Shown: positions 46,178-55,778 of the stretch, in pieces
Position numbering within the stretch: the stretch's first letter is position 1
Layout of the letters: each line of letters begins with the position of its first letter
NCBI GenBank assembly: GCA_025936045.1
Contig: JAICUB010000010.1
Location: forward strand, 62,001 to 126,000
Source of the DNA: Polyangiaceae bacterium
GTDB lineage: Bacteria; Myxococcota_A; Polyangia; Polyangiales; Polyangiaceae
Length of the DNA stretch: 64,000 bases
Direction: 5' to 3'
Program-made: the position numbers and the translations under genes
The notes under the pieces: generated by a model
What the model was told of the DNA's origin: nothing
What the model saw: the letters and a program-made list of their open reading frames with translations, nothing else
Database searches by the model: none

Positions 46178-47203
46178 TCAATCGATGTCGACCTTCAGAA
46201 TGCAGAAGTTGAACTCCCGGTCCGCGCGGCTGTTCGCCTGATAGCCGACGGTGTCGACCTCCTGGTCTTCGGTCAGGGCCATCCCCTCGCAATTGTCGGC
46301 GGCGAAATCAGCCGGCCGGAGCGTGAACGTAGTGATGGGCGAGTTCACCTCGCCGTCTTGCACCTCGTGACAGTACGTCGTGCCCGTGACGCGCACGAAG
46401 GCCCAGTCCCCCGCTTGAGCGCCCGCGATGTCCAGCGTGACGGTGTTCTGAATCGTCGTCGTTCGATCGAGCTGCGCATATGCCCAAGCGGGATAGCCGT
46501 CCGCCGCGTGCAGGTGACCGTTCACGCAGAAACAGTGCTGGCCCTGAAAAGAGCTGCCCTCCGACGTATCGGGACTTACCGAGGTGGAGGGTTTCGGGCC
46601 CGCGCCGGACTCCGCCCGTCCGCTCCAATCGCTCGCGAGCTCGTTGTGGATCGTCCCGTCGGGCGGGAACTCGCTCCCGCAGCTCTCGGCGCCGGTCCCG
46701 GCGATGCCCGCAGTCCCACCCGTGCCGCTCGCCGCGGCTGTTGCGCCGCCACCCGCGCCGCTCGAGGCGCCTGCCGCTCGCCCCCCACTGCCGCCGCTCC
46801 CTGCGCGATCACTCGTGCCCCCGCGTCCTTCGGGGGCTCCGTCGGCGTCCGCTCCCGCCTCGCTCGGGCCGAGGCTCGCGCCCGCGCCCCCGTCATCCAC
46901 CGCGTCCGTGCCGCCGGTGCCCGCGCCGCCGTGCCTTCCGCCATCACCCTCGAGGCCGCCATTCCCGTCGCCCAGGGTGCCCGCCGAGCCCGGGCGCCCC
47001 GTGCCGTCACCGCTCGACGCCGCGGCACCTGCAGCGCCAGCCTCGCCTCCTTGCTGCACCTCGGAGCTGCCGGGTGGCGCATGTGAGTGAGACGCGTCGG
47101 GATGAATCAACAAGCTGCACGCGGAGCTCACGCCGACGAAGGCCCAAGGCCATACCCCGGCGGTCAAGAGCCTCGCACGACCCGAGCCAACCCGGCGCGT
47201 CAT
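46178..47203 (-). CDS. Gly-rich lipoprotein of unknown function
   Basis: 341 residues from the ATG at 47203. Hydrophobic stretch WPWAFVGVSSAC ends in a lipobox-like SSAC. Residues about 45-185 are a Gly/Ala/Ser low-complexity linker. The C-terminal 145 residues (HNELASDWSGRAESG through DREFNFCILKVDID) form a beta-rich domain that resembles carbohydrate-binding or lectin-like folds but is not recognised. Starts an operon with the kinase, whose ATG is 8 bp beyond its stop. Confidence 0.65.
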   Translation of the reverse strand: MTRRVGSGRARLLTAGVWPWAFVGVSSACSLLIHPDASHSHAPPGSSEVQQGGEAGAAGAAASSGDGTGRPGSAGTLGDGNGGLEGDGGRHGGAGTGGTDAVDDGGAGASLGPSEAGADADGAPEGRGGTSDRAGSGGSGGRAAGASSGAGGGATAAASGTGGTAGIAGTGAESCGSEFPPDGTIHNELASDWSGRAESGAGPKPSTSVSPDTSEGSSFQGQHCFCVNGHLHAADGYPAWAYAQLDRTTTIQNTVTLDIAGAQAGDWAFVRVTGTTYCHEVQDGEVNSPITTFTLRPADFAADNCEGMALTEDQEVDTVGYQANSRADREFNFCILKVDID

Positions 47204-47673
47204 TCGAGCCCGTGCGTCTTCATTGGCGTCCCCGCGGGAATATATACGACAAGCTCGCGGACAATGCTGCCCGCGGGCACGCACCGTCGTTCGCCGGGGC
47301 GAGTGAGCGACCGCCTTCCGTGAGGTTCGTTATATCCGGCGCCGCGCTCGGGACGCGGGCCCCGAGCACCGGCGTCACGGCCTCACGGCGCGGGGCGAGC
47401 GGGAGCATGACCGGGCACCACCAGCTCCAGCGAGAGGGGGTGTCGCGCCAGCGCGCATGCGAGCGTTGCAGCAGCAAAGGATCGAAGAGCAGACTCGCTG
47501 AGTCATGGGCCGGATCATGGGACATGAATCGGTCGCCCAGCTTTCGCTCGGTACGAGGGCAATCAGCGAATACCGAAGCCCGCTACTTCGACTCACATCC
47601 GCCCACACACTAGCGTCGCTCTGACCAGTTTTGTTTGCCAACTGCGGTCGAGGTCGTGTTTTATTCCCGCGAC
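47204..47673 (+). other. Intergenic region between divergent lipoprotein genes
   Basis: 470 bp without a supported gene. Toward the right end a promoter-like pair is visible: ttgcca at 47635-47640 and ttttat at 47659-47664, 18-bp spacer, which would place the transcript start only a few bases before the ATG at 47674. Nothing else is recognisable. Confidence 0.35.
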
Positions 47674-48330
47674 ATGAGGCGCGGAAAAGGTCGCATCCGA
47701 CCCTGGGTCGGATTGCTAGGGCTTGGGCTCGCGGGGTTTTCCCCGAGTGCCTGTTTATACGACCATAACCATATTTGCGGAGACGGACAGGTCGTCTACG
47801 GAGACGACGATCGCTGTGTTTGTCCCTCGAATGCGGTCTTTACGAGCAACGGTTGCATCACGTGCGGTGAGCACGAAGTGCCCGGTGCGAGTAGCTGTGA
47901 TTGCGAGCCGGGATTCATTCGCGCGGGCGCGGGCGCTCCTTGTACGGAGGCGCCGATGGGGCTCGGAGCCGCGTGCGACCCCGCCGCTTCGACCTGTGCA
48001 GCGCCGTTCGATCAATGCGTCGCGGGCGCGGGCGGCGGGTACTGCTCGTCGAGCTGTACGACCTCGGACGATTGTAGCGGAGGGTACGCGTGCAACGCAG
48101 AGTCCGTGTGTGAGCGGCCGCCCGTCGGGCTGAACACGCCCTGCACGTCCGACGCGGACTGCGCGGGCACCGAGGCGACCTTTTGCGATTCGTTCATGTC
48201 GCACGCGTGCTTGGTGCAGGGCTGCTCGGTCAGCCCGAACAATTGCTTCACGGGCTATGACTGCTGTGACTTGTCGGCGTTCGGACTGCCAGCGCCGCTG
48301 TGCGTTCCGGCGGGAGCGTGTATGCAATGA
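47674..48330 (+). CDS. Cys-rich lipoprotein with EGF-like repeats
   Basis: 218 residues from the ATG at 47674. Signal segment WVGLLGLGLAGFSPSAC with a lipobox-like SAC. The mature part has over 30 cysteines in EGF-like spacings (ICGDGQVVYGDDDRCVCP, CEPGFIRAGAGAPC) and 'CTSDADC'-type myxobacterial motifs. Likely a surface-exposed adhesion or binding protein. Its TGA overlaps the ATG of the porin gene, so the two are co-translated. Confidence 0.75.
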   Translation: MRRGKGRIRPWVGLLGLGLAGFSPSACLYDHNHICGDGQVVYGDDDRCVCPSNAVFTSNGCITCGEHEVPGASSCDCEPGFIRAGAGAPCTEAPMGLGAACDPAASTCAAPFDQCVAGAGGGYCSSSCTTSDDCSGGYACNAESVCERPPVGLNTPCTSDADCAGTEATFCDSFMSHACLVQGCSVSPNNCFTGYDCCDLSAFGLPAPLCVPAGACMQ

Positions 48331-49796
48331 GCCGCCTTCTCCGTTATTCACGCTCGAACATGGGCGCATCGCTCGCCGCGCTCATCGCGGCCAGCGTGGC
48401 GTCGAGCGCGCGCGCGCAGGCGCCCACCGCGACGCCGCCCGCGCCGGGCGAAGCTTACGTCGCACCGGCTCCGCTCCCGACCGACCAACCAGCGACCACG
48501 CCGGCGCCTGCGCCGACGACGACTGCCGCGCTCCCGCCGCCCGCCGTTCCGGCAATCCCCGCCATACCGCCGACGGCGGCCGACGCGAACGCCGACGCGG
48601 CGGCGCAAGCCATCGACGAGCAGCTCGTGACGGAAGCGACCAATAAAGCAAGCGGAGACGAGTACAAGCTCGACCTCTACGGCTTCACGGACTTCACCTA
48701 CAGCTACGCCGTGAAGAATTTCTCCTACGGCCCGCCGAACGACAGCTTCGCCGTCGGCAACTTCAACGTCTATCTGGCGTCGGAGCTCGGCAGCAATTGG
48801 CGGACGTTGATGGAGGTGCGCTTCACCTACCTCCCCAACGGCAACAATGTGATCGATTCGACCGGCAACGTGACGCGAACCGACACGACGGTCGGCGATT
48901 ACACGGATCTCGGTCGACCCACGCGCTGGGGAGGCATCATCATCGAACGCGCCTACCTCGAGTACTCGGCGCATCCGCTCTTCAACGTTCGCGGCGGTCA
49001 ATGGCTGACCCCGTACGGCATCTGGAACGTCGATCACGGCTCGCCGGTGATCGTCGGCGTGCGCCGCCCCTACATCGTAGGCGAGGAGTTCTTGCCGCAG
49101 ACCCAGACGGGCCTCGATTTCTACGGCACCTATGATTTCCCGGCTCTCCAGCTCGGATATCATTTCACCGTGTCGAACGGGCGCGGGCCCATCGACACGT
49201 ATCAAGATCTGAATACGAGCAAGGCCATCGGTGGCCGCCTTTTCGGGCGAGCGGACACACCGGCGGGCGCGTTCACCTTGGGTCTGTCTGGGTACCACGG
49301 GCGCTACACGGACAAGAAGCAGAGCTACACGATCGACCCGAACGGGAATCTCATCACGCTTTACCCGACTACGGGCGACTACAACGAGCAGAGCATCGCG
49401 GCCGATCTCAAATGGGAGTGGAACGGCTTTCTGCTCCAGAGCGAGGCAGCCATGCAAGACGTCGTGTACGACAATCTGCGACCGGCCGCCCTCGTGTTTT
49501 CGGGTCCGCCGGGCTACGCGACCGACTACCGGCGCACCGGCATCTACGGGCTCACCGGGTACCGTTTCGACTTGCTCGGGATCATGCCCTGGGCCGGCGG
49601 CGAGTATTATGACGCCGGTACCGGCCCGGCGCAGTTCAAGCGCGCCGCGGCGTTCTGGGGCGGCGTGAACATGCGACCCATCGGCCGCGTCACCTTGAAG
49701 GCGCAATACACCTATTCATGGAGCGTATCGGGGAAGAATCTTCCGCCGAACAGCCACTACAACAACATCGACTTCCAAGCAGCTTGGAGCTTCTAA
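48327..49796 (+). CDS. Outer-membrane porin-like protein
   Basis: 489 residues from the ATG overlapping the previous stop. Signal peptide ending near ARAQA, Pro/Ala linker, then YKLDLYGFTDFTYSYAV and a long series of beta strands (ELGSNWRTLMEVRFTYLP, GGIIIERAYLEYSAHPLFNVRGGQW) ending in a strand with terminal Phe (FQAAWSF), the classic Gram-negative barrel ending. Second gene of a three-gene operon with the lipoprotein and the PBP-like protein. Substrate unknown. Confidence 0.8.
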   Translation: MSRLLRYSRSNMGASLAALIAASVASSARAQAPTATPPAPGEAYVAPAPLPTDQPATTPAPAPTTTAALPPPAVPAIPAIPPTAADANADAAAQAIDEQLVTEATNKASGDEYKLDLYGFTDFTYSYAVKNFSYGPPNDSFAVGNFNVYLASELGSNWRTLMEVRFTYLPNGNNVIDSTGNVTRTDTTVGDYTDLGRPTRWGGIIIERAYLEYSAHPLFNVRGGQWLTPYGIWNVDHGSPVIVGVRRPYIVGEEFLPQTQTGLDFYGTYDFPALQLGYHFTVSNGRGPIDTYQDLNTSKAIGGRLFGRADTPAGAFTLGLSGYHGRYTDKKQSYTIDPNGNLITLYPTTGDYNEQSIAADLKWEWNGFLLQSEAAMQDVVYDNLRPAALVFSGPPGYATDYRRTGIYGLTGYRFDLLGIMPWAGGEYYDAGTGPAQFKRAAAFWGGVNMRPIGRVTLKAQYTYSWSVSGKNLPPNSHYNNIDFQAAWSF

Positions 49797-49797
49797 G

Positions 49798-50337
49798 ATG
49801 ACCACGCGAAGACAGCTTATGGTGTGGTGCGGCGGGGCGTTCGTAGGAGCATTGCTCGTGCCGGTATTCGCCGACGCCGAGAGCGGGAGCGAAGAGCTCG
49901 CCGTCGTCGCCGCCAAGCAGAGTCCACTCGAAGGTTTGTCGCTCAACCAGCTCAAGCGGCTTTATCTCGGGGATGCGATTCAGGGCCCCGGGGGCGAAAA
50001 GCTCCTACCCCTCAATCGCGATCCGAAGAGCGCCGAACGCATCGGCTTCGACCGCAGCGTGCTCGGAATGAGTCCTGAAGCCGTCGCGCGTTACTGGATC
50101 GACCGGAAAATCCGAGGCCAATCGGGCGCTCCGCGCGCCGTGGACCCGGGGCCGGTCGTCGAGCGCGTCGTGGCGCGCCTGCCGGGTGCCCTCGCGTACG
50201 TGCGCGCCAAGGAAGTCGGCGCGGAAGTGAAGGTCCTCCGGATCGACGGGAAGAAACCGGGCGACCCCGGCTACCCCGTGCTCATGAGCGTTCCGGGTCG
50301 GGCCGAAGTCAAGCGCCGGAGTCCCTTCCTACTCTGA
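49798..50337 (+). CDS. Secreted phosphate-binding-like (PBP superfamily) protein
   Basis: 179 residues with an N-terminal signal (LMVWCGGAFVGALLVPVFADA). The body matches short stand-alone PstS-like proteins: PLEGLSLNQLKRLYLGDAIQ, LPLNRDPKSAERIGFDRSVLGMSPEAVARYW and a LPGALAYVRAKEV segment. Only one lobe-sized domain is present and no ABC transporter is nearby, so it may act as a ligand-binding subunit for sensing. Starts 1 bp after the porin stop. Confidence 0.75.
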   Translation: MTTRRQLMVWCGGAFVGALLVPVFADAESGSEELAVVAAKQSPLEGLSLNQLKRLYLGDAIQGPGGEKLLPLNRDPKSAERIGFDRSVLGMSPEAVARYWIDRKIRGQSGAPRAVDPGPVVERVVARLPGALAYVRAKEVGAEVKVLRIDGKKPGDPGYPVLMSVPGRAEVKRRSPFLL

Positions 50338-50353
50338 GCTCGAGCGCGGGCGG

Positions 50354-50374
50354 GGCGCCCTTGGAGAGGGCGCC
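50354..50374 (+). terminator. Hairpin between convergent operons
   Basis: Perfect 8-bp stem ggcgccct (50354-50361) and agggcgcc (50367-50374) with loop tggag, exactly filling the space between the stop of the PBP-like gene and the stop of the response regulator gene. It lacks a T run, so it may be a bidirectional terminator of the factor-assisted kind. Confidence 0.55.
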
Positions 50375-50770
50375 TCACTTGGGCGAATCGACGCCCCAGG
50401 GGCGAGCCATCCAATGACGGACCGCGTCCACGAGGGCGCGGCCCGTCGTGCTCTTCAAGATGTAGCCGTCGGCGCCGCTCCGGAGCGCGTCGGCGGCGAG
50501 GAGCTTTTCTTCGCGACTCGAATAGAGGAGCACGCGGCAGCCGCGCGGCGCGTGTTCTCGACCGAGTTGAACGAGCTTGGTGCCGTTCACGCTGCCCAAG
50601 CCGACGTCGACGAGCACGATCGACGGGCGCGCTTCGCGGATCGCTTTGATGAAGCCGAAGGGGCTACTGAGCGTCACGACCTGCATGTTGGCGTTCACGA
50701 GCGCATGCTTGACGGCCTCGCACGCGAGCTCGCTGTCGTCGACCACGAGGACGACCGGCTGGGGGCTCAT
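50375..50770 (-). CDS. Single-domain response regulator
   Basis: 131 residues, receiver only: VVLVVDDSELACEAV with acidic pair Asp11-Asp12, phosphoacceptor Asp55 (IVLVDVGLG), conserved Lys106 (GYILKSTTG). No output domain, so it works by protein contact or as a phosphate shuttle. ATGA-type overlap with the hybrid kinase gene upstream on the same strand. Confidence 0.9.
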   Translation of the reverse strand: MSPQPVVLVVDDSELACEAVKHALVNANMQVVTLSSPFGFIKAIREARPSIVLVDVGLGSVNGTKLVQLGREHAPRGCRVLLYSSREEKLLAADALRSGADGYILKSTTGRALVDAVRHWMARPWGVDSPK

Positions 50771-53472
50771 TGGCTCGCTCCCGCGAGTGGTTTCGCTGCT
50801 GCACGTTCGGCGTTGACTGCAATCATCGTTTCTTGGAAGAGCCTAATCAGCGTTTTCACGTCGTCCGTCACCTCGAGGTCCCCAGCTCGTGCGCGGCGCT
50901 CGAGCTTGGCGGCCTGGTCGCCCAACCTCTGCGCGCCGAACGCGTACGCTCCCCCTTTGAGCCGGTGAGAGCGCAGCCGCATCGACTCGGCGTCATCGAC
51001 GGCAGCTGCTTCCTGAATGAACTCGAGGTCCTCCCGGGAATGCTCGGTGAAGAGGTCGCACATGCGTGGAGAGCGCGGGGTGTCCCGGTCGAGCAGCGCG
51101 CGCGGCGCCGCGTGCTCGGCGTCTGCGCCGGCAGCGGAGGTCGTGGCAGAAACCGCGGGCGGGGGGGCCGCCGGCGGGGTCGTGGCCCCGGCCGCGACGG
51201 CCGCCATCTGTCCGCTCCGCCGCGCCAGCCAGCGGCTGATGATGCGACGAAGACCGGCAGGTTGGATCGGTTTGGTGAGAAAATCGTCCATCCCCGCGCG
51301 GAGCACCTTGTCGCGCTCGTCGGCGAGGGCATGCGCCGTGACGGCGATGATGGGCAGACGCGGCCGCCCGAGCTCGCGTTCAGCGCGGCGGTAGCGGCGG
51401 GTCGCCTCGTACCCGTCGAGCACCGGCATCTGGCAATCCATCAGCACGAGCGAGTATTCCTTGGTCGCGAGCGCCTTGAGCGCCTCTTCGCCGTTCGTCA
51501 CGAGGTCGAACTCGTGCCCGAGCGAATCGAGCAGGTCCTTCATCACCTCTTGATTGAGCGGGTGATCCTCGACGACGAGGATGCGAGCACCGGCCATCGG
51601 CAACGCCGGGACCTCGTTGCTGAGCGGCGCTGGAATCGAGTGACGGATGACGCGCATCCCCGGCAAGGCGTCGGCCAGGTCGGCCTGTTTGACCGGCTTC
51701 ACCAAGACCTGCTCGGCCCACTGCCCGAGCCCCTCGATCGCCGCCGCCTCCTTGCCGAGCGACGTGAGCATGACGACGTGGAGCTTGGCCAGGCGCTCGT
51801 CCTTGCGGATTCGCCGCGCTACCTCGAGCCCCGTCATCCCTGCCATCTGGACGTCTAGAACTATAGTGGTGAAGGGGTCCGTCTTTTCGAACTCCTGCTC
51901 CAACAAAATGAGCGCCTCCGCGCCGCTGCTGGCGCTCTGATGCCGAACGCCCCAGCGATCGAGGAGCTCCTCCAGGATGAGGCGATTCGTCTCGTTGTCG
52001 TCGACGATGAGCACGTGCTCGTGGTGGGCGCTGAACACCCGCGGCGTGACGCTCTGACCGATCGCCTCGAACGGGAGCTCGAACCAGAAGCGGCTGCCCT
52101 TGCCGGGCACGCTGTCGACCTCGAGCGTACCGCCCATGAGCTCGACGAGCCGCCGCGAAATCGCGAGGCCGAGCCCGGTGCCGCCGTATTTGCGCGTGAG
52201 GGAGCCGTCGATCTGCGAAAACGCCTGGAACAGGCGATGTGTGTCCTCCGGTGCGATGCCAATCCCGGTGTCGACGATCTCGAAGTGGAGCAGCAGGCGC
52301 GAATCGGTCGCGCTCGCGAGCTTCACGCGCATCACCACTTCGCCTTGCTCGGTGAACTTGATGGCGTTGGACAGGAGGTTGGCGAGCACCTGACGCAGGC
52401 GATCGGCGTCGCCGAGTACTCGATCCGGAACGCCGGCTTCGACCGAGCACGCGAGCTCCAGATCCTTGTCGTGCGCGCGTTCCGACAAGAGCGCGGTGAG
52501 GTCCTCCACGAGCTCTGTTGGAGAGAACTCGAGCTTGCGAATTTCGAGCTTCGCCGCCTCGATCTTCGAAAAATCGAGAATGTCGTTGATGATGGTGAGA
52601 AGGGAGTTCGCCGAGGCCGCGATGGTGCCGACGTAGCGGCGCTGGCGCACGTTGAGCGGCGTGGACATGAGGAGCTCGCTCATGCCGATGACTCCGTTCA
52701 TCGGCGTGCGCACCTCATGGCTCATATTCGCCAGAAATTCGCTCTTCAGGCGCGTCGACTCGAGCGCCACCGCCGTCGTGCGCTCGAGGCTCACGAAGGC
52801 TTGGGCGATCAGGCGCAGCAGCGGACCAATCCAAAAATGAAAGAACGCGACGCTCACGAGCAGGCCCGTGATGCAACCAGCGACCGAGAGCCAGATCAGC
52901 CGCTCGCGGAGCTTCATGCCCGCGCGGAGCCGCTCGAGCGAAACGACGAGAGCGACTTTGCCGACGCTCGCCGACTCGATGGTCGCCTCGGACCAGCTCC
53001 ATACGAGTCCGTTGGCGTCCGTAACGCGGCCGGCGGTCCCACCGAACAGCTGCTCCGCATGGATGGGGGAGGCGCCTCGCTGGAAGATGATGGACCCGTC
53101 GGGCCGGGCCACGACGAGGGCGGCGATGTCGGCGTCCCCCGCGTACGAGCGTGCGGCGGCGGCGAGGAGCGCCGGATCTTCGGCGGCGATGCCCACGTCC
53201 ATCGAATGGGCGAGCTCGGCCGCGCCGTGCGCCGCCTTCCATTCGAGATCGCTCTGAATGGCGGGCGTCACGCGGGCAAAAATGCTCGACACGACGGAGA
53301 GCATCAGCCCCGCGAACGCCACGAGCAGCAGCACGATGAACGCCGCGAGGAGCGCGCGGATTCGGCCTCCTGACGCGACGCGGCGCGCCTTCTCGCTCAC
53401 GGCGTGTTCGCCGCCCGTAAAATCGCCTGCCATCACCAGGCTCAAGGAATCGGGGCGGGTCGACGCTGACAT
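50767..53472 (-). CDS. Membrane hybrid histidine kinase with two receivers and an Hpt domain
   Basis: 901 residues. Membrane helices at about 41-66 and 193-216 enclose a 125-residue periplasmic sensor domain of Cache-like size. H box FLANMSHEVRTPMNG with His252, N box QVLANLLSNAIKF and G boxes DTGIGIAPED and GGTGLGLAIS. Receiver 1 has Asp540 and receiver 2 Asp679. The C-terminal Hpt has His836 in HRLKGGAYAFG. A complete phosphorelay in one chain (ArcB/BarA type); the short receiver gene downstream is the probable final acceptor. Confidence 0.93.
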   Translation of the reverse strand: MSASTRPDSLSLVMAGDFTGGEHAVSEKARRVASGGRIRALLAAFIVLLLVAFAGLMLSVVSSIFARVTPAIQSDLEWKAAHGAAELAHSMDVGIAAEDPALLAAAARSYAGDADIAALVVARPDGSIIFQRGASPIHAEQLFGGTAGRVTDANGLVWSWSEATIESASVGKVALVVSLERLRAGMKLRERLIWLSVAGCITGLLVSVAFFHFWIGPLLRLIAQAFVSLERTTAVALESTRLKSEFLANMSHEVRTPMNGVIGMSELLMSTPLNVRQRRYVGTIAASANSLLTIINDILDFSKIEAAKLEIRKLEFSPTELVEDLTALLSERAHDKDLELACSVEAGVPDRVLGDADRLRQVLANLLSNAIKFTEQGEVVMRVKLASATDSRLLLHFEIVDTGIGIAPEDTHRLFQAFSQIDGSLTRKYGGTGLGLAISRRLVELMGGTLEVDSVPGKGSRFWFELPFEAIGQSVTPRVFSAHHEHVLIVDDNETNRLILEELLDRWGVRHQSASSGAEALILLEQEFEKTDPFTTIVLDVQMAGMTGLEVARRIRKDERLAKLHVVMLTSLGKEAAAIEGLGQWAEQVLVKPVKQADLADALPGMRVIRHSIPAPLSNEVPALPMAGARILVVEDHPLNQEVMKDLLDSLGHEFDLVTNGEEALKALATKEYSLVLMDCQMPVLDGYEATRRYRRAERELGRPRLPIIAVTAHALADERDKVLRAGMDDFLTKPIQPAGLRRIISRWLARRSGQMAAVAAGATTPPAAPPPAVSATTSAAGADAEHAAPRALLDRDTPRSPRMCDLFTEHSREDLEFIQEAAAVDDAESMRLRSHRLKGGAYAFGAQRLGDQAAKLERRARAGDLEVTDDVKTLIRLFQETMIAVNAERAAAKPLAGASQ

Positions 53473-53643
53473 CGCGGCACCTACCGGACGGCGCGATCAT
53501 GTCATGAATTTAGCTGTGGACGGCGTATTCGACCGGAAAATGGTGGGTAGCGTCCACACATCGTCGCCCACGCGTGGGTTGCCGACGCATACGACCGTAC
53601 GCGAACCCGGTGATTGTCGGCGGACACGCCGCCGCCGGGTTCG

Positions 53644-54468
53644 ATGTATAAATGGATTGTGGAGAGCCTGTATCAGCCGTTCCCCATGTTGCCGGGACGT
53701 CGCGCGCAGTCATGGCGGCACCAGCCCTCGTACCGCAGGCCGCGCCACTTTCACGCGGAGCCTGAGCTCAACGTCGTGTTTCGGGGCCATGCCGTGATGG
53801 GGCTCGGCGACCACGTCGAACGCCTGGATCAGGGTGACGTGATGCTGTTTCACCCCGGGCAGGACCACGTGCTGCTCGACGCGAGCGCCGATCTGGAGCT
53901 TTTCGTCGTGGCCCTGCAACCGGACCTCGTCGCCAACGCCGGCGCGTCGCTCGCCCGGGTTGCCAATCGCGCCTGTAGACTACCGGAATCCGCTCTCGCG
54001 CCTCTCTATGCCTCCTTGGTGGGCCTTGGCGAGGTCGCCGATCCGCACGCCGTCGAGCTCCAGCTCGTCGCGATTTTTGCGGAAGTCCAAGCCAGGTCGA
54101 GCACGAATCACGTCCTCTGCCGGCGCGCGTTGCAGGAGGTGAACGCCGATCCGGAGCTCTGCGCCAGGGAGCTCGCGAGGCGCCTCGGTGTGGTCCCGAG
54201 TGTGCTCAGCCGTCAATTCCACGGGGAGATGAGCCTGACGCTCGTCAGCTATCGCTCGCGACAGCGCGCCATGGCCTTCATTCGCTTGGTTGATTCCGGA
54301 AAGCCGCTCACGCGAGCCGCGACGGAAGCAGGCTTCGGCAGTTATGCCCAGTGTCACCGCGTGATATCGAAGGTACTGAGCTGCGCGCCGCAGCGTTACT
54401 TCGCAACCGAGCGGCGACGCATCGACGAGCTACGTTACGTCGAAGGCTCGTCCCGTCAACCGCTGTAA
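53644..54468 (+). CDS. AraC-family transcriptional regulator
   Basis: 274 residues from the ATG at 53644; the upstream TTG adds only low-complexity sequence. The N-terminal half is cupin-like (RHFHAEPELNVVFRGHAVM, GDVMLFHPGQDHVLLD). The C-terminal half has the double HTH: CARELARRLGVVPSVLSRQF and LTRAATEAGFGSYAQCHRVI. The fold suggests an effector-sensing activator. Its last 13 bp overlap the convergent GH16 gene, a possible target. Confidence 0.88.
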   Translation: MYKWIVESLYQPFPMLPGRRAQSWRHQPSYRRPRHFHAEPELNVVFRGHAVMGLGDHVERLDQGDVMLFHPGQDHVLLDASADLELFVVALQPDLVANAGASLARVANRACRLPESALAPLYASLVGLGEVADPHAVELQLVAIFAEVQARSSTNHVLCRRALQEVNADPELCARELARRLGVVPSVLSRQFHGEMSLTLVSYRSRQRAMAFIRLVDSGKPLTRAATEAGFGSYAQCHRVISKVLSCAPQRYFATERRRIDELRYVEGSSRQPL

Positions 54469-55562
54469 GCGTAGACGCGGATCCAATCGACGTCCGCCGT
54501 CGTGGGCGCAGAGTCCGCGGTGAGCGGGCCCGCCCACGCCTCCGAATTGGAGGCCCAAATGGTGAGGAGGATGGTTTCCGGTAGCTTCAGGTGGTCGATG
54601 CTCGTTGTCCACGTCCGAAGGAGCGCGCCGTCCGCGAAGTACTTCACGCCCGCCGGCGTCCACTCGATGTCGTAGAGGTGAAAATCCGTCTGGGCATCGA
54701 AACCCAGATCGACGACTTGGGGCTCCTGCGTCGGCATCACGGACGTCGTACAGCTCGGCATCGGGGTGCCTAGGTAGACCTGAGCATTGAGCTGCGAGGT
54801 CGTGCTCGATTTGCCGAGGTGCTCGATATCGATCTCGTTCCAGTCGCAGTTCGGGTACGGTGTGTAAAAGAGGACGAGCCCGGAAACGACACCGGAGCCC
54901 GCTGCGAAGCGCATCCGCGCCGACACTTTGCCGTACGTGAGCGTCTTGGCCGAACGCATTTCGACGCCGAGATACGGCTTTGCAGAGCCGCTCGGGGCGG
55001 GCGTGAGCGAGAGGGTCAGAATGCCGTTCGAGACCGCAGCATTTTCCGCGGAGAACTGCGCCTGGTTCCCGTCCCAGGTGAACGTCTGAAGCTGCCAGGC
55101 CGAGGTGTCGAGGACATCGAAATCGTCCTGCCATGCCAGAACGAACGGGCTCGCGCCGCCAGTGCCACCCATCTCGCCGCCTGCGAGGCCGCCGCCTCCG
55201 CCCGCAGCGGTGCCTGCACGTCCGGCGGCTCCCGCCGCCGACACATTTCCCGCGACACCGGTGTCCGCGCCGCCCGTTCCGCCGGTAGCGGTGCCCCCGC
55301 CAGCACCCCCGACAGAGGTGTTCGCGCCGCCGGTTCCGCCGGTAGCCGTGCCCGCGCCAATACCTGCGATGCCGGTCTCCGCGCCGCTCGTTCCGCCCGT
55401 AGCGGGGACCCCGCCGGCACCCGCGTTCTGCGGGTAGCCACCGGCACCCGTTGCGGCAGCATCATCACGCTGCGGTGTCCCCGATGAAGTTCCGTGGGAG
55501 CAGGCGCAAGGAGCGAAGAAAGCGCAGAGCGCGGCCCGTCTGATGAGTGTTCCCAATTGCAT
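54456..55562 (-). CDS. Secreted GH16 beta-glucanase (laminarinase/lichenase type) with repeat linker
   Basis: 368 residues from the ATG at 55562; longer frames upstream have no family similarity. Signal segment LCAFFAPCAC suggests a lipoprotein. About 130 residues of Gly/Ala/Thr-rich repeats follow. The catalytic domain starts near VLAWQDDFDVLDTSAWQLQT and contains DWNEIDIEHLG with nucleophile Glu243 and acid/base Glu247, the E-x-D-x-x-E pattern of family 16. Such enzymes cut 1,3- or mixed-linkage beta-glucans. Regulatory neighbour: AraC gene at its 3' side. Confidence 0.88.
   Translation of the reverse strand: MQLGTLIRRAALCAFFAPCACSHGTSSGTPQRDDAAATGAGGYPQNAGAGGVPATGGTSGAETGIAGIGAGTATGGTGGANTSVGGAGGGTATGGTGGADTGVAGNVSAAGAAGRAGTAAGGGGGLAGGEMGGTGGASPFVLAWQDDFDVLDTSAWQLQTFTWDGNQAQFSAENAAVSNGILTLSLTPAPSGSAKPYLGVEMRSAKTLTYGKVSARMRFAAGSGVVSGLVLFYTPYPNCDWNEIDIEHLGKSSTTSQLNAQVYLGTPMPSCTTSVMPTQEPQVVDLGFDAQTDFHLYDIEWTPAGVKYFADGALLRTWTTSIDHLKLPETILLTIWASNSEAWAGPLTADSAPTTADVDWIRVYAYSG
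55267..55437 (-). repeat. 57-bp tandem repeat, three units, in the GH16 linker
   Basis: Imperfect 57-bp units begin at 55267, 55324 and 55381 (each starting gcgccg on the given strand) and encode 19-residue Gly/Ala/Thr-rich linker units. Unit-number variation between strains is likely. Confidence 0.7.
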
Positions 55563-55778
55563 TCGTGTGGCCTCGTCGAGTGCTCCATGGCCGCGGTCGA
55601 GCCGGACGGCCTCGCATTTTTTGGCCCGTGTGACCTTGCCGCGACTTCTTGTCTCGTAGAGGCAGGCTTGCCGGCGCTCGGCGCGCGGACCTGCGCGCTT
55701 CCTTCGAGGATCCTGCGCGCGTCGCCACCGCGTTCGCGGCCTGAAGTTTGCTTGAGCCGCGCACACTCGGAATCACGA

